From Streptomyces rimosus subsp. rimosus (GTDB taxonomy: Bacteria; Actinomycetota; Actinomycetes; Streptomycetales; Streptomycetaceae): a stretch of DNA of 64,000 bases. The notes beneath the pieces were generated by a model. The model saw only the letters and a program-made list of their open reading frames with translations, did no database searches and was not told where the DNA came from. A program made the translations under genes and the position numbers. Each line of letters opens with the position of its first letter. Position 1 is the first letter of the stretch. Below, piece by piece: positions 33,760-43,800 of the stretch. The stretch covers positions 1 through 64,000 of the forward strand of contig NZ_JOCQ01000041.1 in the NCBI RefSeq assembly GCF_000720725.1, written 5' to 3'.

Positions 33760-34329
33760 ATGGCTCGCTGGCAACCCGACGCACCAGGACGACTCGCTGC
33801 CGCCGCCCTCGACCTCTTCGAGGAGAACGGCTACGAGAACACGACCGTGATCGAGATCGCGGAGCGCGCCGGACTCACCAAGAGCACGTTCTTCCGGCAC
33901 TTCCCGGACAAGCGCGAGGTGCTCTTCGACAAGGGCGCGGTGTCCGGTCTGCTCGTCGAAGGGATCGCCTCGGCGCCGTCGGCGGCCGGGCCGCTCGACG
34001 CGGTGGCGGACGCCCTCGAAGCGCTCGGCCGGACGTTCTTCACCGCCGACCGCCGCGAGTTCAGCGGCCGGCGCCAGGCCGTGCTGAACGCCCATTCGGA
34101 ACTGCGTGAACGCGAGGCCCTGAAAAGGATCGACCTCACCACCTCGATGATCGAGGCCCTCAGCCGCCGCGGAGCCCCGGGCCTGACCGCGCGCGTGGCC
34201 GCGAAACTGGGCTCGCTCGCCTGGGAGATCGCCTTCGAGCGGTGGATCGACACCGGCAACAGCGAGGGCTTCGGCCCGCTGGCACGGCAAGCGCTCGCCG
34301 AAGTACGCGCGGCCGCAGCCGTGAGCTAG
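33760..34329 (+). CDS. TetR-family transcriptional repressor
   Basis: The 189-residue protein has the TetR N-terminal domain (RLAAAALDLFEENGYENTTV, IAERAGLTKSTFFRHFPDKR) and an all-helical ligand domain. ATG 33760 is only 11 bases after the second operator dyad, so autoregulation is likely. It is divergent from the quinone reductase. Confidence 0.92.
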   Translation: MARWQPDAPGRLAAAALDLFEENGYENTTVIEIAERAGLTKSTFFRHFPDKREVLFDKGAVSGLLVEGIASAPSAAGPLDAVADALEALGRTFFTADRREFSGRRQAVLNAHSELREREALKRIDLTTSMIEALSRRGAPGLTARVAAKLGSLAWEIAFERWIDTGNSEGFGPLARQALAEVRAAAAVS

Positions 34330-34347
34330 CGGTGGTGTGTTGACCGC

Positions 34348-34415
34348 GGACGGTAGAGATCAGTGGATGGTAGAGGTCGGCGGACGGTAGAGGTCGGCGG
34401 TCGGTATAGATCAAG
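34348..34415 (+). repeat. Four tandem 17-bp repeats
   Basis: Copies at 34348-34364, 34365-34381, 34382-34398 and 34399-34415 follow the consensus GGACGGTAGAGRTCRGY, with two or three differences each. They lie just after the TetR gene in otherwise gene-free sequence. They may be a variable-number repeat or a transcript-end element. Confidence 0.75.
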
Positions 34416-34604
34416 GAATCTGCCGGTGGCGACGGTGTCGAGCAGGGCTTGGAGCTCCATCACCAGTGGTTGGAACTCTCGCTTCCGGCGTACCGCCACC
34501 ACCGCCCGCGCTCAGCAAGCCACCTCCGAGCAGGGACGCGGAGGGCCCCGCACGGAACCGGGAAGCCGGGTTCACGTGCGGGGCCGCTCACGGGGTACGG
34601 GCCG

Positions 34605-35891
34605 TCAGACTCCGATCAGGCTGTAGGTACCCGTACCGTCCTGCCTGCCGCTGGAGTACTGGCGTATGAACTCCCCGTCCGCGTAACGGTCGTGGCCCAT
34701 CATGGAGCCGGTGTACTTGTTCTGCACGCCGATCTTCGAGCTGCCGGGGACGTCGCGGTAGATGTAGAACCGCTGGAGGTCGTCCTCCGCGCAGGTGGCC
34801 GTCTGCAGGACCGCCCGTTCGGTGGCCGCGTTCTGCGAGGCGATGGTCGCGCACCCGCCGTTGCCCCAGTTCCAGAGGGACGCCTCAAGGACCCCGTTGC
34901 GCTCCGTCACGTTGCACAGGCGCCAGTTGTCCAGGTGGGCGCTGAAGATCGACGAGGGGCGCAGGCGGACACCGTCGTCCGCCAGGAGCGGCGCGCCCCA
35001 GGACAGGGGCTTGCCGGGTACTGCGATCTTGTAGACCTGGGCTTGGCAGTCGAGAGCGGCCCGCGCGCTACGCCCGGTGGCCTTGGGCTGTCCGGCATAC
35101 GTGCCGCTGGTGAGAGCCGGACGCTGCGCGAGGTGGTCGCGCTTCTGCTCCGCCGTCGGCGCCACCGCACCCGCCGGGTGCTCGGCCTTCGCGGCGGCCG
35201 AGCCGCAGTCGAGGAGGCTTTGTGCCTTGGCCATGATGCTGCCTGCGGGCACCTTGTCCTGGCAGCGCACCGCGCCTTCCTCAAGAGTGGTGTAGGTGGT
35301 GAAGTTGCCGCCGTCGGGCCCCTCCGTCCACTTCAACGCCCACGTGCCGTCGCCCTGTTGGACGCGGTTGCAGTTGAGGCTCGCGTACGTACCGGTGATC
35401 TTCTTGGTGCCCTTGTAGGCGCCGTAGTAGCCGGGCTGGTTGAAGTTCCACGTGACCGCGTTCGACTCGCTGTTGGTGGAGGTGTAGTCGACCTTCACGT
35501 CATAGCCCAGGCTCGTGCCGACCTTGCCGAGGGCCTCGGTGCCGAAACCGCCCTCGATCTTGCCGCTGAGGCCGACGGAGACCGTGACGGTCGTCTGGGT
35601 GGTGGTGGTGACGGTCTGGGTGCCGGTGGTGCCCTCGGTGACGTACCAGCCCTTGAAGTGGGTGATCGTCGGGGACACTTCGGTGGACTTGATGTACGGG
35701 TGGCGTGTGCCGAGGTCGGCCGCCGTACAGGTGTCGCCGGGCGCGGGCGTCTGCGCCGTCGTGCCGGTGGGTGCTGCCGCAGCCGGTGACGCGGCAAGGC
35801 CCGTGGCGGTGACCGCCCAGGCGGCCGCCGTAACGGTCACTGCCATGAGTGATCTGCCGATGCGGCTGACGGGTCCTGTGGAGCGCATCAT
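34605..35891 (-). CDS. Secreted protein with possible pore-forming-like N-terminal region
   Basis: The 428-residue protein starts MMRSTGPVSRIGRSLMAVTV with a signal peptide ending near AAAAP (residue 40). A long Thr/Ser-rich beta region (TQTVTTTTQTTVTVSVGLSG, KIEGGFGTEALGKVGTSLGY) resembles the amphipathic strands of aerolysin/ETX-MTX2-type proteins. A C-terminal part (LRPSSIFSAHLDNWRLCNVT, ASLWNWGNGGCATIASQNAA) looks like a beta-trefoil or carbohydrate-binding fold. I do not recognise the family with certainty. No transporter or immunity gene is adjacent. Confidence 0.6.
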   Translation of the reverse strand: MMRSTGPVSRIGRSLMAVTVTAAAWAVTATGLAASPAAAAPTGTTAQTPAPGDTCTAADLGTRHPYIKSTEVSPTITHFKGWYVTEGTTGTQTVTTTTQTTVTVSVGLSGKIEGGFGTEALGKVGTSLGYDVKVDYTSTNSESNAVTWNFNQPGYYGAYKGTKKITGTYASLNCNRVQQGDGTWALKWTEGPDGGNFTTYTTLEEGAVRCQDKVPAGSIMAKAQSLLDCGSAAAKAEHPAGAVAPTAEQKRDHLAQRPALTSGTYAGQPKATGRSARAALDCQAQVYKIAVPGKPLSWGAPLLADDGVRLRPSSIFSAHLDNWRLCNVTERNGVLEASLWNWGNGGCATIASQNAATERAVLQTATCAEDDLQRFYIYRDVPGSSKIGVQNKYTGSMMGHDRYADGEFIRQYSSGRQDGTGTYSLIGV

Positions 35892-36166
35892 TGCCTGTTC
35901 CCCCTGGGCGTGTGTGTCCGGTCGGGGTGAATGTAGCGGCCACAGGGGGTGGCGGCGTGAGGCCGGAACTGGCCACAAAAGATCCTGGAGGGGCTTGTTC
36001 CGCCCCTGGCGCGGCCGGATGCGAATGGATCGGGGGAGGCCCGGCAGTGGGGGCGGGGTGTTTCGGACGGACGGCTGAATTCCGACCTCAACGGGATTCT
36101 AGGGAAAATCGGGTATCGCTCGTCATACGGTCATCCTCGATTTCTGGACGAGCCGAGGTGGTGACC

Positions 36167-37372
36167 ATGCACGACCAGAGCCCGCTGCGAGCCGAGACTT
36201 GGCCGATGTCCCGGACCTGCCCGTTCTCCCCGCCGCCGGACTACGCCGCTCTGCGCGAGCGCCCCGGCCTGCCCAGGGTGACGGGCCCGAGCGGACGCAC
36301 CGTGTTCGTTGCCGCACGCCATGAAGACGTCCGCGCCGTGCTCGGCGACGCCCGGCTCAGCTCCGACCGCTCGCACCCGGACTTCCCGTGGATGCGCGTC
36401 GGCGAAACCGTGTTCCCCGGCTTCAGGCCCTCACTGATCGCGATGGACCCACCCGAGCACGGCCCCGCCCGACGTGCGGTCGCCGGCGAGTTCACCACCC
36501 GCCGCATGCGGGAACTGCACCCCAAGGTCCAGCGCATCGTCGACGGTCTGCTCGACGATGTGCTGGCCGGCGCCGAGCCCGTCGACCTGGTGTCCGCGCT
36601 GGCCGTGCCGATGGCCGGTCTGGTGCTGTGTGAGCTGCTCGGCATCCCGACCAGCGACCGGCAGGAGTTCACCACCGACACCACGGTGCTGATAGCCCAC
36701 GACTCCGCCGATGCGGATCGCGCCGAGTCCTTCCGCTCTCTGACCGCGTATTTCGACGCGCTGTGCGCCACCAAGATGACTGAGCGACCCGAGGACCTGC
36801 TGGGCAGGCTGGCGGGCCACCAGCTCTTCAGCGGCGGCGAGAGCCGCTGGGCCATGGTCGAACTGTGCGTACTCCTGGCCGTCGCGGGCCTGGAGACCAC
36901 CGCCACGATGACCGCACTCGGCATCCTGGCTCTCCTCGAACACCCCGACCAGCTCGCCCTCCTCACCGCCGACCCCGACCTGACCCCGGCGGTGGTGGAG
37001 GAACTGCTGAGGTTCTTCTCCGTCGCCGAGCTGTCCCTGGTGCGCCGCGCCACGGCGGACATCGAGATCGCCGGCACTCTGGTACGGACGGGTGAGGGCG
37101 TCGCCGCCCTGTCCGCCGCCGCCAACCGCGACCCCGCGGCGTTCGCCGACCCGGACACGTTCGATGTCACCAGGGACAACCGCAGGCACCTGGCTTTCGG
37201 CTGGGGACCGCACCAGTGCCTCGGCGCGAATCTGGCCCGGCTGGAGCTGGGCATCGTCCTCGGCACCCTGTTCCGGCGCATCCCCACTCTCCGCCTGGCC
37301 ACGCCACGCGACGAACTGCGCTACGTCAACGGCTCCGGGTTCTCGGTATCGGCACTCCCGGTCACTTGGTGA
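36167..37372 (+). CDS. Cytochrome P450 (first of the modular PKS locus)
   Basis: The 401-residue P450 has the I-helix AVAGLETTATMT with the acid-alcohol pair, the ExxR motif EELLRFF and the heme loop FGWGPHQCLGANLARLE with the Cys ligand. The N-terminus (TCPFSPPPDYAALRERPGLP) is like CYP105/CYP107-type Streptomyces tailoring enzymes. I use ATG 36167 (GAGGTGG upstream) and reject an in-frame 92-residue extension that lacks motifs. It precedes the PKS genes by 435 bases on the same strand and probably oxidises the polyketide product. Confidence 0.9.
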   Translation: MHDQSPLRAETWPMSRTCPFSPPPDYAALRERPGLPRVTGPSGRTVFVAARHEDVRAVLGDARLSSDRSHPDFPWMRVGETVFPGFRPSLIAMDPPEHGPARRAVAGEFTTRRMRELHPKVQRIVDGLLDDVLAGAEPVDLVSALAVPMAGLVLCELLGIPTSDRQEFTTDTTVLIAHDSADADRAESFRSLTAYFDALCATKMTERPEDLLGRLAGHQLFSGGESRWAMVELCVLLAVAGLETTATMTALGILALLEHPDQLALLTADPDLTPAVVEELLRFFSVAELSLVRRATADIEIAGTLVRTGEGVAALSAAANRDPAAFADPDTFDVTRDNRRHLAFGWGPHQCLGANLARLELGIVLGTLFRRIPTLRLATPRDELRYVNGSGFSVSALPVTW

Positions 37373-37807
37373 CGGAGAGAAGGGTGCCGACCGTCAGCCA
37401 TGCGTCCACCGGGTCGCGGTAGAGGCAGTTCGTTCTGTGCCGGTCACATACGGGCAGGCAGGGGTATGGATCGCGCCGCGCTTTCCGGACGAAGAGCTTG
37501 CGGTGATGGCAATTCACGTGACGGCCTGCTCGTTCAGGCGCATATCCGTGACTTGTTGCGTGATCTGATGTGTGAGTTCCGGGCAGGGGTGGGTCGTCCT
37601 GCTGCCCGGTAATCGAGCGGCGCCACTGGTCGAGCGTGTGACCTGCGGATTTTGCCGTTCTGATTTTGGCGGGTAGTGGAATCCGGCGGGATCTGCTAAC
37701 CGTCGCGGTAGTGGTGGAAATTCTCGACAACAGGCCGGAGTTGCTAGTGAAAGCCCCAGAGTCTGGTCGGCTGGAGGTGTTGTGCGGCATGAGTCCGGGG
37801 GCTAATC
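37373..37807. other. 435-base leader between the first P450 and the first PKS gene
   Basis: No gene is supported here. A weak promoter-like pair, TCGACA (37724-37729) and TAGTGA (37745-37750), has a short 15-base spacer. GGGGG precedes ATG 37808 by about 7 bases. The long gap suggests that the PKS genes have their own promoter. Confidence 0.35.
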
Positions 37808-40800
37808 ATGGTGACGCACCTCGATTTATCGGCGTTTGGTTGGCTGGCCGCGAGTTCGGTGAATGATTTTGCGTCCAGGGTGGCCGACACAGTCCAAACT
37901 GCTCTGGGAGGGCACCGGATGCCGGGCGAACCGATTGCGATTGTGGGAATGGCGTGCCGCTACCCGGGCGGAATAGCCGACCCGGAAGGGCTCTGGCAGT
38001 CGGCCAGGGACGGGACCGACGCGATCGGCGAGTTACCGGACGACCGGGGCTGGGACCTGGCGGCCCTCTACGATCCCGACCCGGACCGGCCCGGTACCTC
38101 CTACGTCCGGCACGGCGGCTTCCTCTACGACGCCGGCCATTTCGACGCCGAGTTCTTCGGGCTCTCCGCCCGCGAGGCGTTGACCACCGATCCGCAGCAG
38201 CGCCTCCTGCTCACCACGGCGTGGGAGGCCCTGGAGAACGCGGCCATCGATCCCACCTCGCTGCGGGGCAGCCGCACGGCCGTGTTCGCCGGCTCGATGA
38301 TGCACGACTACGCGCCCCGGGTGCACACCGTCCCGGACGGGCTGGAGGGGTACCTGATCACCGGGAACACCGCCAGCGTGGTGTCCGGCCGACTGGCCTA
38401 CGTGCTCGGCCTCACCGGCCCCGCGGTCACGGTGGACACCGGCTGCTCCTCGTCGTTGGTCACCACTCACCTCGCGGTGCAGTCGCTGCGCCTCGGCGAG
38501 TGCGACCTGGCCCTGTCCGGCGGGGTGACGGTGATGGCGACCCCGGAGATGTTCGTGGAGTTCTCGCGGTTGCGGGGCCTCGCCCCGGACGGCCGGTGCA
38601 AGCCGTTCTCCGCGGCGGCGGACGGTACGGCCTGGTCCGAGGGCGTCGGAATGCTGGTGCTGGAGCGGCTCTCCGACGCCCTGCGCAACGGGCACACCGT
38701 ACACGCGCTGGTGCGCGGCACCGCGGTCAACTCGGACGGGGCCTCCAACGGGCTCTCCGCACCCAGCGGACCGGCTCAGGAACGGGTGCTGCGGGCGGCG
38801 CTGGCCGACGCCGGACTGTCCGAGACGGACATCGACGCGGTGGAGGCACACGGCACGGGCACCAGGCTCGGCGACCCGATCGAGGCCCGGGCGCTGCTGG
38901 CGGTGCACGGCCCGCAGCGTGCGCGCCCGCTGCTGGTGGGGTCGGTCAAGTCGAACATCGGGCACACGCAGGCCGCTGCCGGGGTGGCGGGCATCCTGAA
39001 GATGGTGCACGCCATGCGCGACGGCGTGCTGCCGCGCATCCTGCACCACACCGAGCCCAGCCCGCACGTGGACTGGGAGACCGGCAGGGTCACCCCGCTC
39101 GCGGAGGACACGCCGTGGCCGGAGACCGGACTCCCGCGCCGGGCCGGGGTGTCCTCGTTCGGCATCAGCGGCACCAATGCCCACGTGATCCTGGAACAGG
39201 CGCCGGAACCCGCGCCCGCCGCGGCACCGCGCCCGGCGTCCGCGGTGCCGCTGCTGCTGTCCGCACGGACGGCGGAGGCGCTGCGGGAGCAGGCCGCCCG
39301 GCTGGCCGAGCGGCTCCGCCCGGACCGGGTCGGCCTGCTGGACGCCGGATTCACCCTGGCGACCGGCCGGGCCGGGTTCGAGCACCGGGCCGCCGTCCTC
39401 GGCCGGGACCGCGACGCGTTGGTGCACGGACTGGACGCGCTCGCCGAGGGCGGTACGGCACCGGGCACGGTCCTCGGGTCACCCTGCCGGGACACCGGTC
39501 CGGTGCTGTTGTTCCCCGGCCAGGGCACGCAGTGGACCGGGATGGCCACGGAACTGCTGGAGTCCAGCCCGGACTTCGCCCGGCACATGACGGCCTGCCA
39601 GGACGCGATGGCGCCGTACGTGGACTGGAACCTGCGCGATGTGCTCACCGACGCGGACGCGCTGCTCCGGGTGGACGTGGTGCAGCCCGCGCTGTGGGCG
39701 GTCATGGTGTCGCTGGCCGGACTCTGGCGGGCACACGGGGTGCGGCCGGCCGCGGTGGTGGGCCACTCCCAGGGCGAGATCGCGGCCGCGACCGTGGCCG
39801 GCGCGCTGTCCCTGGACGACGGGGCGCGAATCGTCACGCTGCGCAGCCGGGCCATACGGGCGCTCTCCGGTACGGGCCGGATGCTGTCGGTGGGGCTGCC
39901 GAGAGCGGCGGTCGAAGAGGCGATGGCCCCCTGGGGCGAGGACCTCTCGGTGGCCGCGGTCAACGGGCCGCGCGCGACGGTGGTATCGGGCGCAGCCCAG
40001 GCGGTCGAAGAGTTCGCCTCCGCACTGGTCGCCGAGGGCAAAAGGGCACGCCTGTTGCCGGTGGACTACGCCTCGCACTCGGCGCAGGTCGAACTGCTGC
40101 GCGCGGAGCTGCGCGAACTGCTGGCGCCGGTGACTCCGACGGCGGCCGAGGTCCCCTTCCACTCGACCGTGACCGGCAGCCCGGTGGACACCACCGCGCT
40201 GGACGCGGACTACTGGTACCGCAACCTGCGTACCACCGTCGAGTTCGAGGCGACGGTGCGCGGGCTGGTCACCGCCGGGCACACCACGTTCCTGGAGGTG
40301 AGCCCGCATCCGGTGCTCGCCGGCGGCGTGCGGCAGATCCTCGGTGCCCACCAGGAGGACCCCGACGGGGGCGGCGTGGTCCTGGAGACCCTGAAACGGG
40401 ACGAGGGTGATGCCGACCGCTTCCTGACGGCGGTGGCCGAGGCTGCCGTGCACGGTGTGGACGTGCACTGGAACGGACTGTTCGACGGCGCCCGGAGTGT
40501 GCAGCTGCCGACCTACCCGTTCCGTCAGCAGCGGTACTGGATGCTGCCCACCGCCGCCTCCGGTCCCGTTGCCGGGCATCCGATGCTGGACTCGGTGGTC
40601 CAGCTCGCCGGCGGTGGCCTGGTCGCCACCTGCCGGCTCTCTCTCGCCCGGCACCCCTGGCTGGCCGAGCACGAGGTGCGCGGCACCGTACTGCTGCCCG
40701 GGGCCGCGTTCGTCGAACTGGCGCTGCACGCGGGTGAGCGGGCGGGGCTGCCGGTGCTGGACGAACTGGTGCTGGAGAGCCCGCTGGTGCTGCCCGAGCG

Positions 40801-43800
40801 GGGCGAGACCGAGTTGCAGATCGCGATCGGCGAGACGGATCCCGGCTCGCTGGCGATGTACGCCCGGTCCGCGCCGGACGCGCCGTGGACCCGGTGCGCG
40901 ACCGGGACCCTCCGGGCGGCGGAGTCCGGCGGCGCACCCCTGACGGAGTGGCCGCCGGCCGGTGCCGAGGAGATCGACCTCGATGGCGCGTACGTGCGGC
41001 TCGACGAGCGAGGTTACGAATACGGGCCGGCCTTCCAGGGATTGCGGCGGGCCTGGCGGCTCGGTGCGGAGCGCTGGGCCGAGGTCGAACTGCCGGTTGA
41101 TCCCGGGCGGTTCGGCCTGCACCCGGCCCTGCTCGACGCCGCATTGCACCCGCTGCTGCTGGACGCGGGGGACGCGCCGGTGAGGCTGCCGTTCTCCTGG
41201 AGCGGAGTCGCACTCCATGCGGTCGGGGCCACGGCATTGCGGGTGCGGCTGACTCCGCAGGGCAACGAGGGCAACGACTCGTTCGCCGTGGTGCTCGCCG
41301 ACGCGGCAGGGGAAGCGGTGGCCAGGATCAGCGCGCTCGCGCTCCGGCCCGTAGGGCCTGTGCGGCCGGGGACGGCGGGCGTGGACCGGGCGCTGCACCG
41401 GCTGGACTGGGTGCCGGTCGCGCGGCAGTCCACCCCGGCGATCGTGGACGCGCCGATCGTGGACGTGGCCGGGCCCGGGGAAGCACTGGCGCGGGTCCGC
41501 GAGTTCCTGGACACCGAGGACGAGGACGCGACGGGCGGGCCCTTGATCGTACGGACCCGTGGCGCGGTCGCGATCGCCCCGGAGGACGACCAGGACCCCG
41601 ACGCCGCGGCAGCCTGGGGCTTGGTCCGCACGGCCCGTACCGAACATCCCGGCCGGTTCGTGCTGGTCGACCTGGAGCGCCCCGGCGATCCCGAGGACGT
41701 CGGCTCCGCCCTGGAGCCGGCGCTGGCCACCGGTGAGCCGGAGATCGCCATCCGGGACGGGCAGGCGTTCGCGCCGCGGCTGGTCCGGGTGACGCGGACG
41801 GGGGACCGGCCCTCCCTCGCCGGAGGCACGGTGCTGATCACCGGCGGGACCGGCGTACTCGGCCGGGAGCTGGCCCGGCACCTGGTCACCGAACACGGGG
41901 TGCGGCACCTGGTGTTGGCGGGGCGGCGCGGCGGCACGGCGGCGCTCGCCGGTCTGGAGGACCTGGCCGGCACCGCCGAGATCACGGTCGTGGCATGCGA
42001 TGTCGCCGACCGGGCCGCCCTCGCCGAGCTGCTTGCGGCGGTCCCCGCGGACCGCCCGCTGACCGCGGTGATCCATGCCGCGGGGGTGCTGGACGACGGC
42101 ACGGTGCGCTCCCTCACCGCCGAACGGCTGAACGCGGTGCTGCGGCCGAAGGTCGAGGGCGCGCGCAACCTGCATGAACTGACCGAACACCTCGACCTGG
42201 CCGCTTTCGTGCTGTTCTCCTCCGTGGCCGGTGTCCTCGGCACGCCGGGGCAGGCGAATTACGCGGCCGCCAACGCGTGGCTGGACGGGCTGGCGCAGCA
42301 CCGCCGCTCGCGGGGACTGCCCGCTTCGTCGATGGCGTGGGGACTTTGGGCGCAGGACACCGGCATGACCGGGCGGCTGGACGACACCGACCGGGCCCGG
42401 CTGCGGCGGACCGGGCTCGTGCCGATGTCCCGCGAACACGGGCTCGCGCTGTTCGACGCGGCGCTGGGCACCGGCCTGGCGTGCACCGTGCCCGCCCGTT
42501 TCGACCTGGCCAACGTGCGGGCGGCGGGCCCGGAGCGGGCTCCGGTGTGGGCCGGGCTGCTCGGCGTCCGGCGGAGCGCGGCCCGGCCTGCCGCCGCGGC
42601 CGCGGCGCCCGTGTTCGTCTCCGGCGGCGAGCGCTCGGTGCTCGATCTCGTGCTGGCCACGGTGGGCTCCGTGCTCGGCGTGGAACGCCGGGTGGACCCG
42701 GCGCGGGCGTTCCGCGACATCGGCTTCGACTCGCTGTCCGGGGTGGAGCTGCGTAACCGGCTCACCGTCGCGACCGGGGTGCGGCTCCCCGCGACCGCGG
42801 TGTTCGACCACCCCACCCCCACGGCCCTGGCCGGGTACCTGTCCGGGCAGCTCCCCGACGCGGTACCCGGTGGCCGGGCGGCGGTCGCCGGGCCCGGCCC
42901 GCACGCCATGGACGACCCGGTGGTGCTGGTCGGCGCGAGCTGCCGTTTGCCCGGCGGGGTGTCCACCATGGACGAGCTGTGGGAGCTGCTGGCCGCCGGG
43001 CGGGACGCGATCACCGAGTTCCCGGCGGACCGCGGCTGGAACCTGGACGAGGTCTACCACCCGGAGCCGGGCCGTGGCGGGCGCAGCTACGTACGGCACG
43101 GCGGCTTCCTGGACGGGATCGCCGAGTTCGACAACGGCTTCTTCGGCATCGCCCCGGCCGAGGCGGTCTCGATGGACCCGCAACAGCGCATCCTGCTGGA
43201 ACTGGCCTGGCACGCGCTGGAGGACGCCGGGATCGACCCGACCGCGTTGCGGGGCACCCGTACCGGTGTCTACCTCGGGCTGATGGGCAACGACTACGCG
43301 CGCCGCGCGCACCGGACGCCCGAGGACCTCACCGGCGACGTCTCCATCGGCAACGCGGGCAGCGTCGCGTCGGGGCGGCTCGCCTACACGCTCGGCTTCC
43401 ACGGCCCGGCGATCACGGTGGACACGGCGTGTTCCTCCGCGCTGGTGGCGATGCACCAGGCCGCGCAGGCGCTGCGGACCGGTGAGTGCACGGTCGCGCT
43501 GGCGGGTGGCGTCACGGTGCTCACGACGCCGACGCTGTTCGTGGAGTTCTCCCAGGTGGGGGTGCTCGCCCCGGATGGCCGGTGCAGACCGTTCGATGCG
43601 GCAGCGGAGGGCACCTCGTGGAGCGAGGGCGCCGGCCTGCTGGTGATGGAGCGGCTTTCCACCGCGCGCGAACGGGGCCACCGGGTGCTCGCCGTGCTGC
43701 GCGGCTCGGCACTCAACTCCGACGGCGCGTCCAACGGGCTGACCGCGCCGAACGGATCGGCCCAGCAGCGGGTGATCCGGGACGCGCTGGCCGTCGCGGG

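Noticed and set aside
34348..34415. CRISPR array
   Set aside because: The 17-bp units are directly adjoining with no spacers and no cas genes are nearby.
35891..36166. 92-residue N-terminal extension of the first P450
   Set aside because: It overlaps the divergent promoter region and encodes no P450-like sequence; ATG 36167 has a ribosome site.
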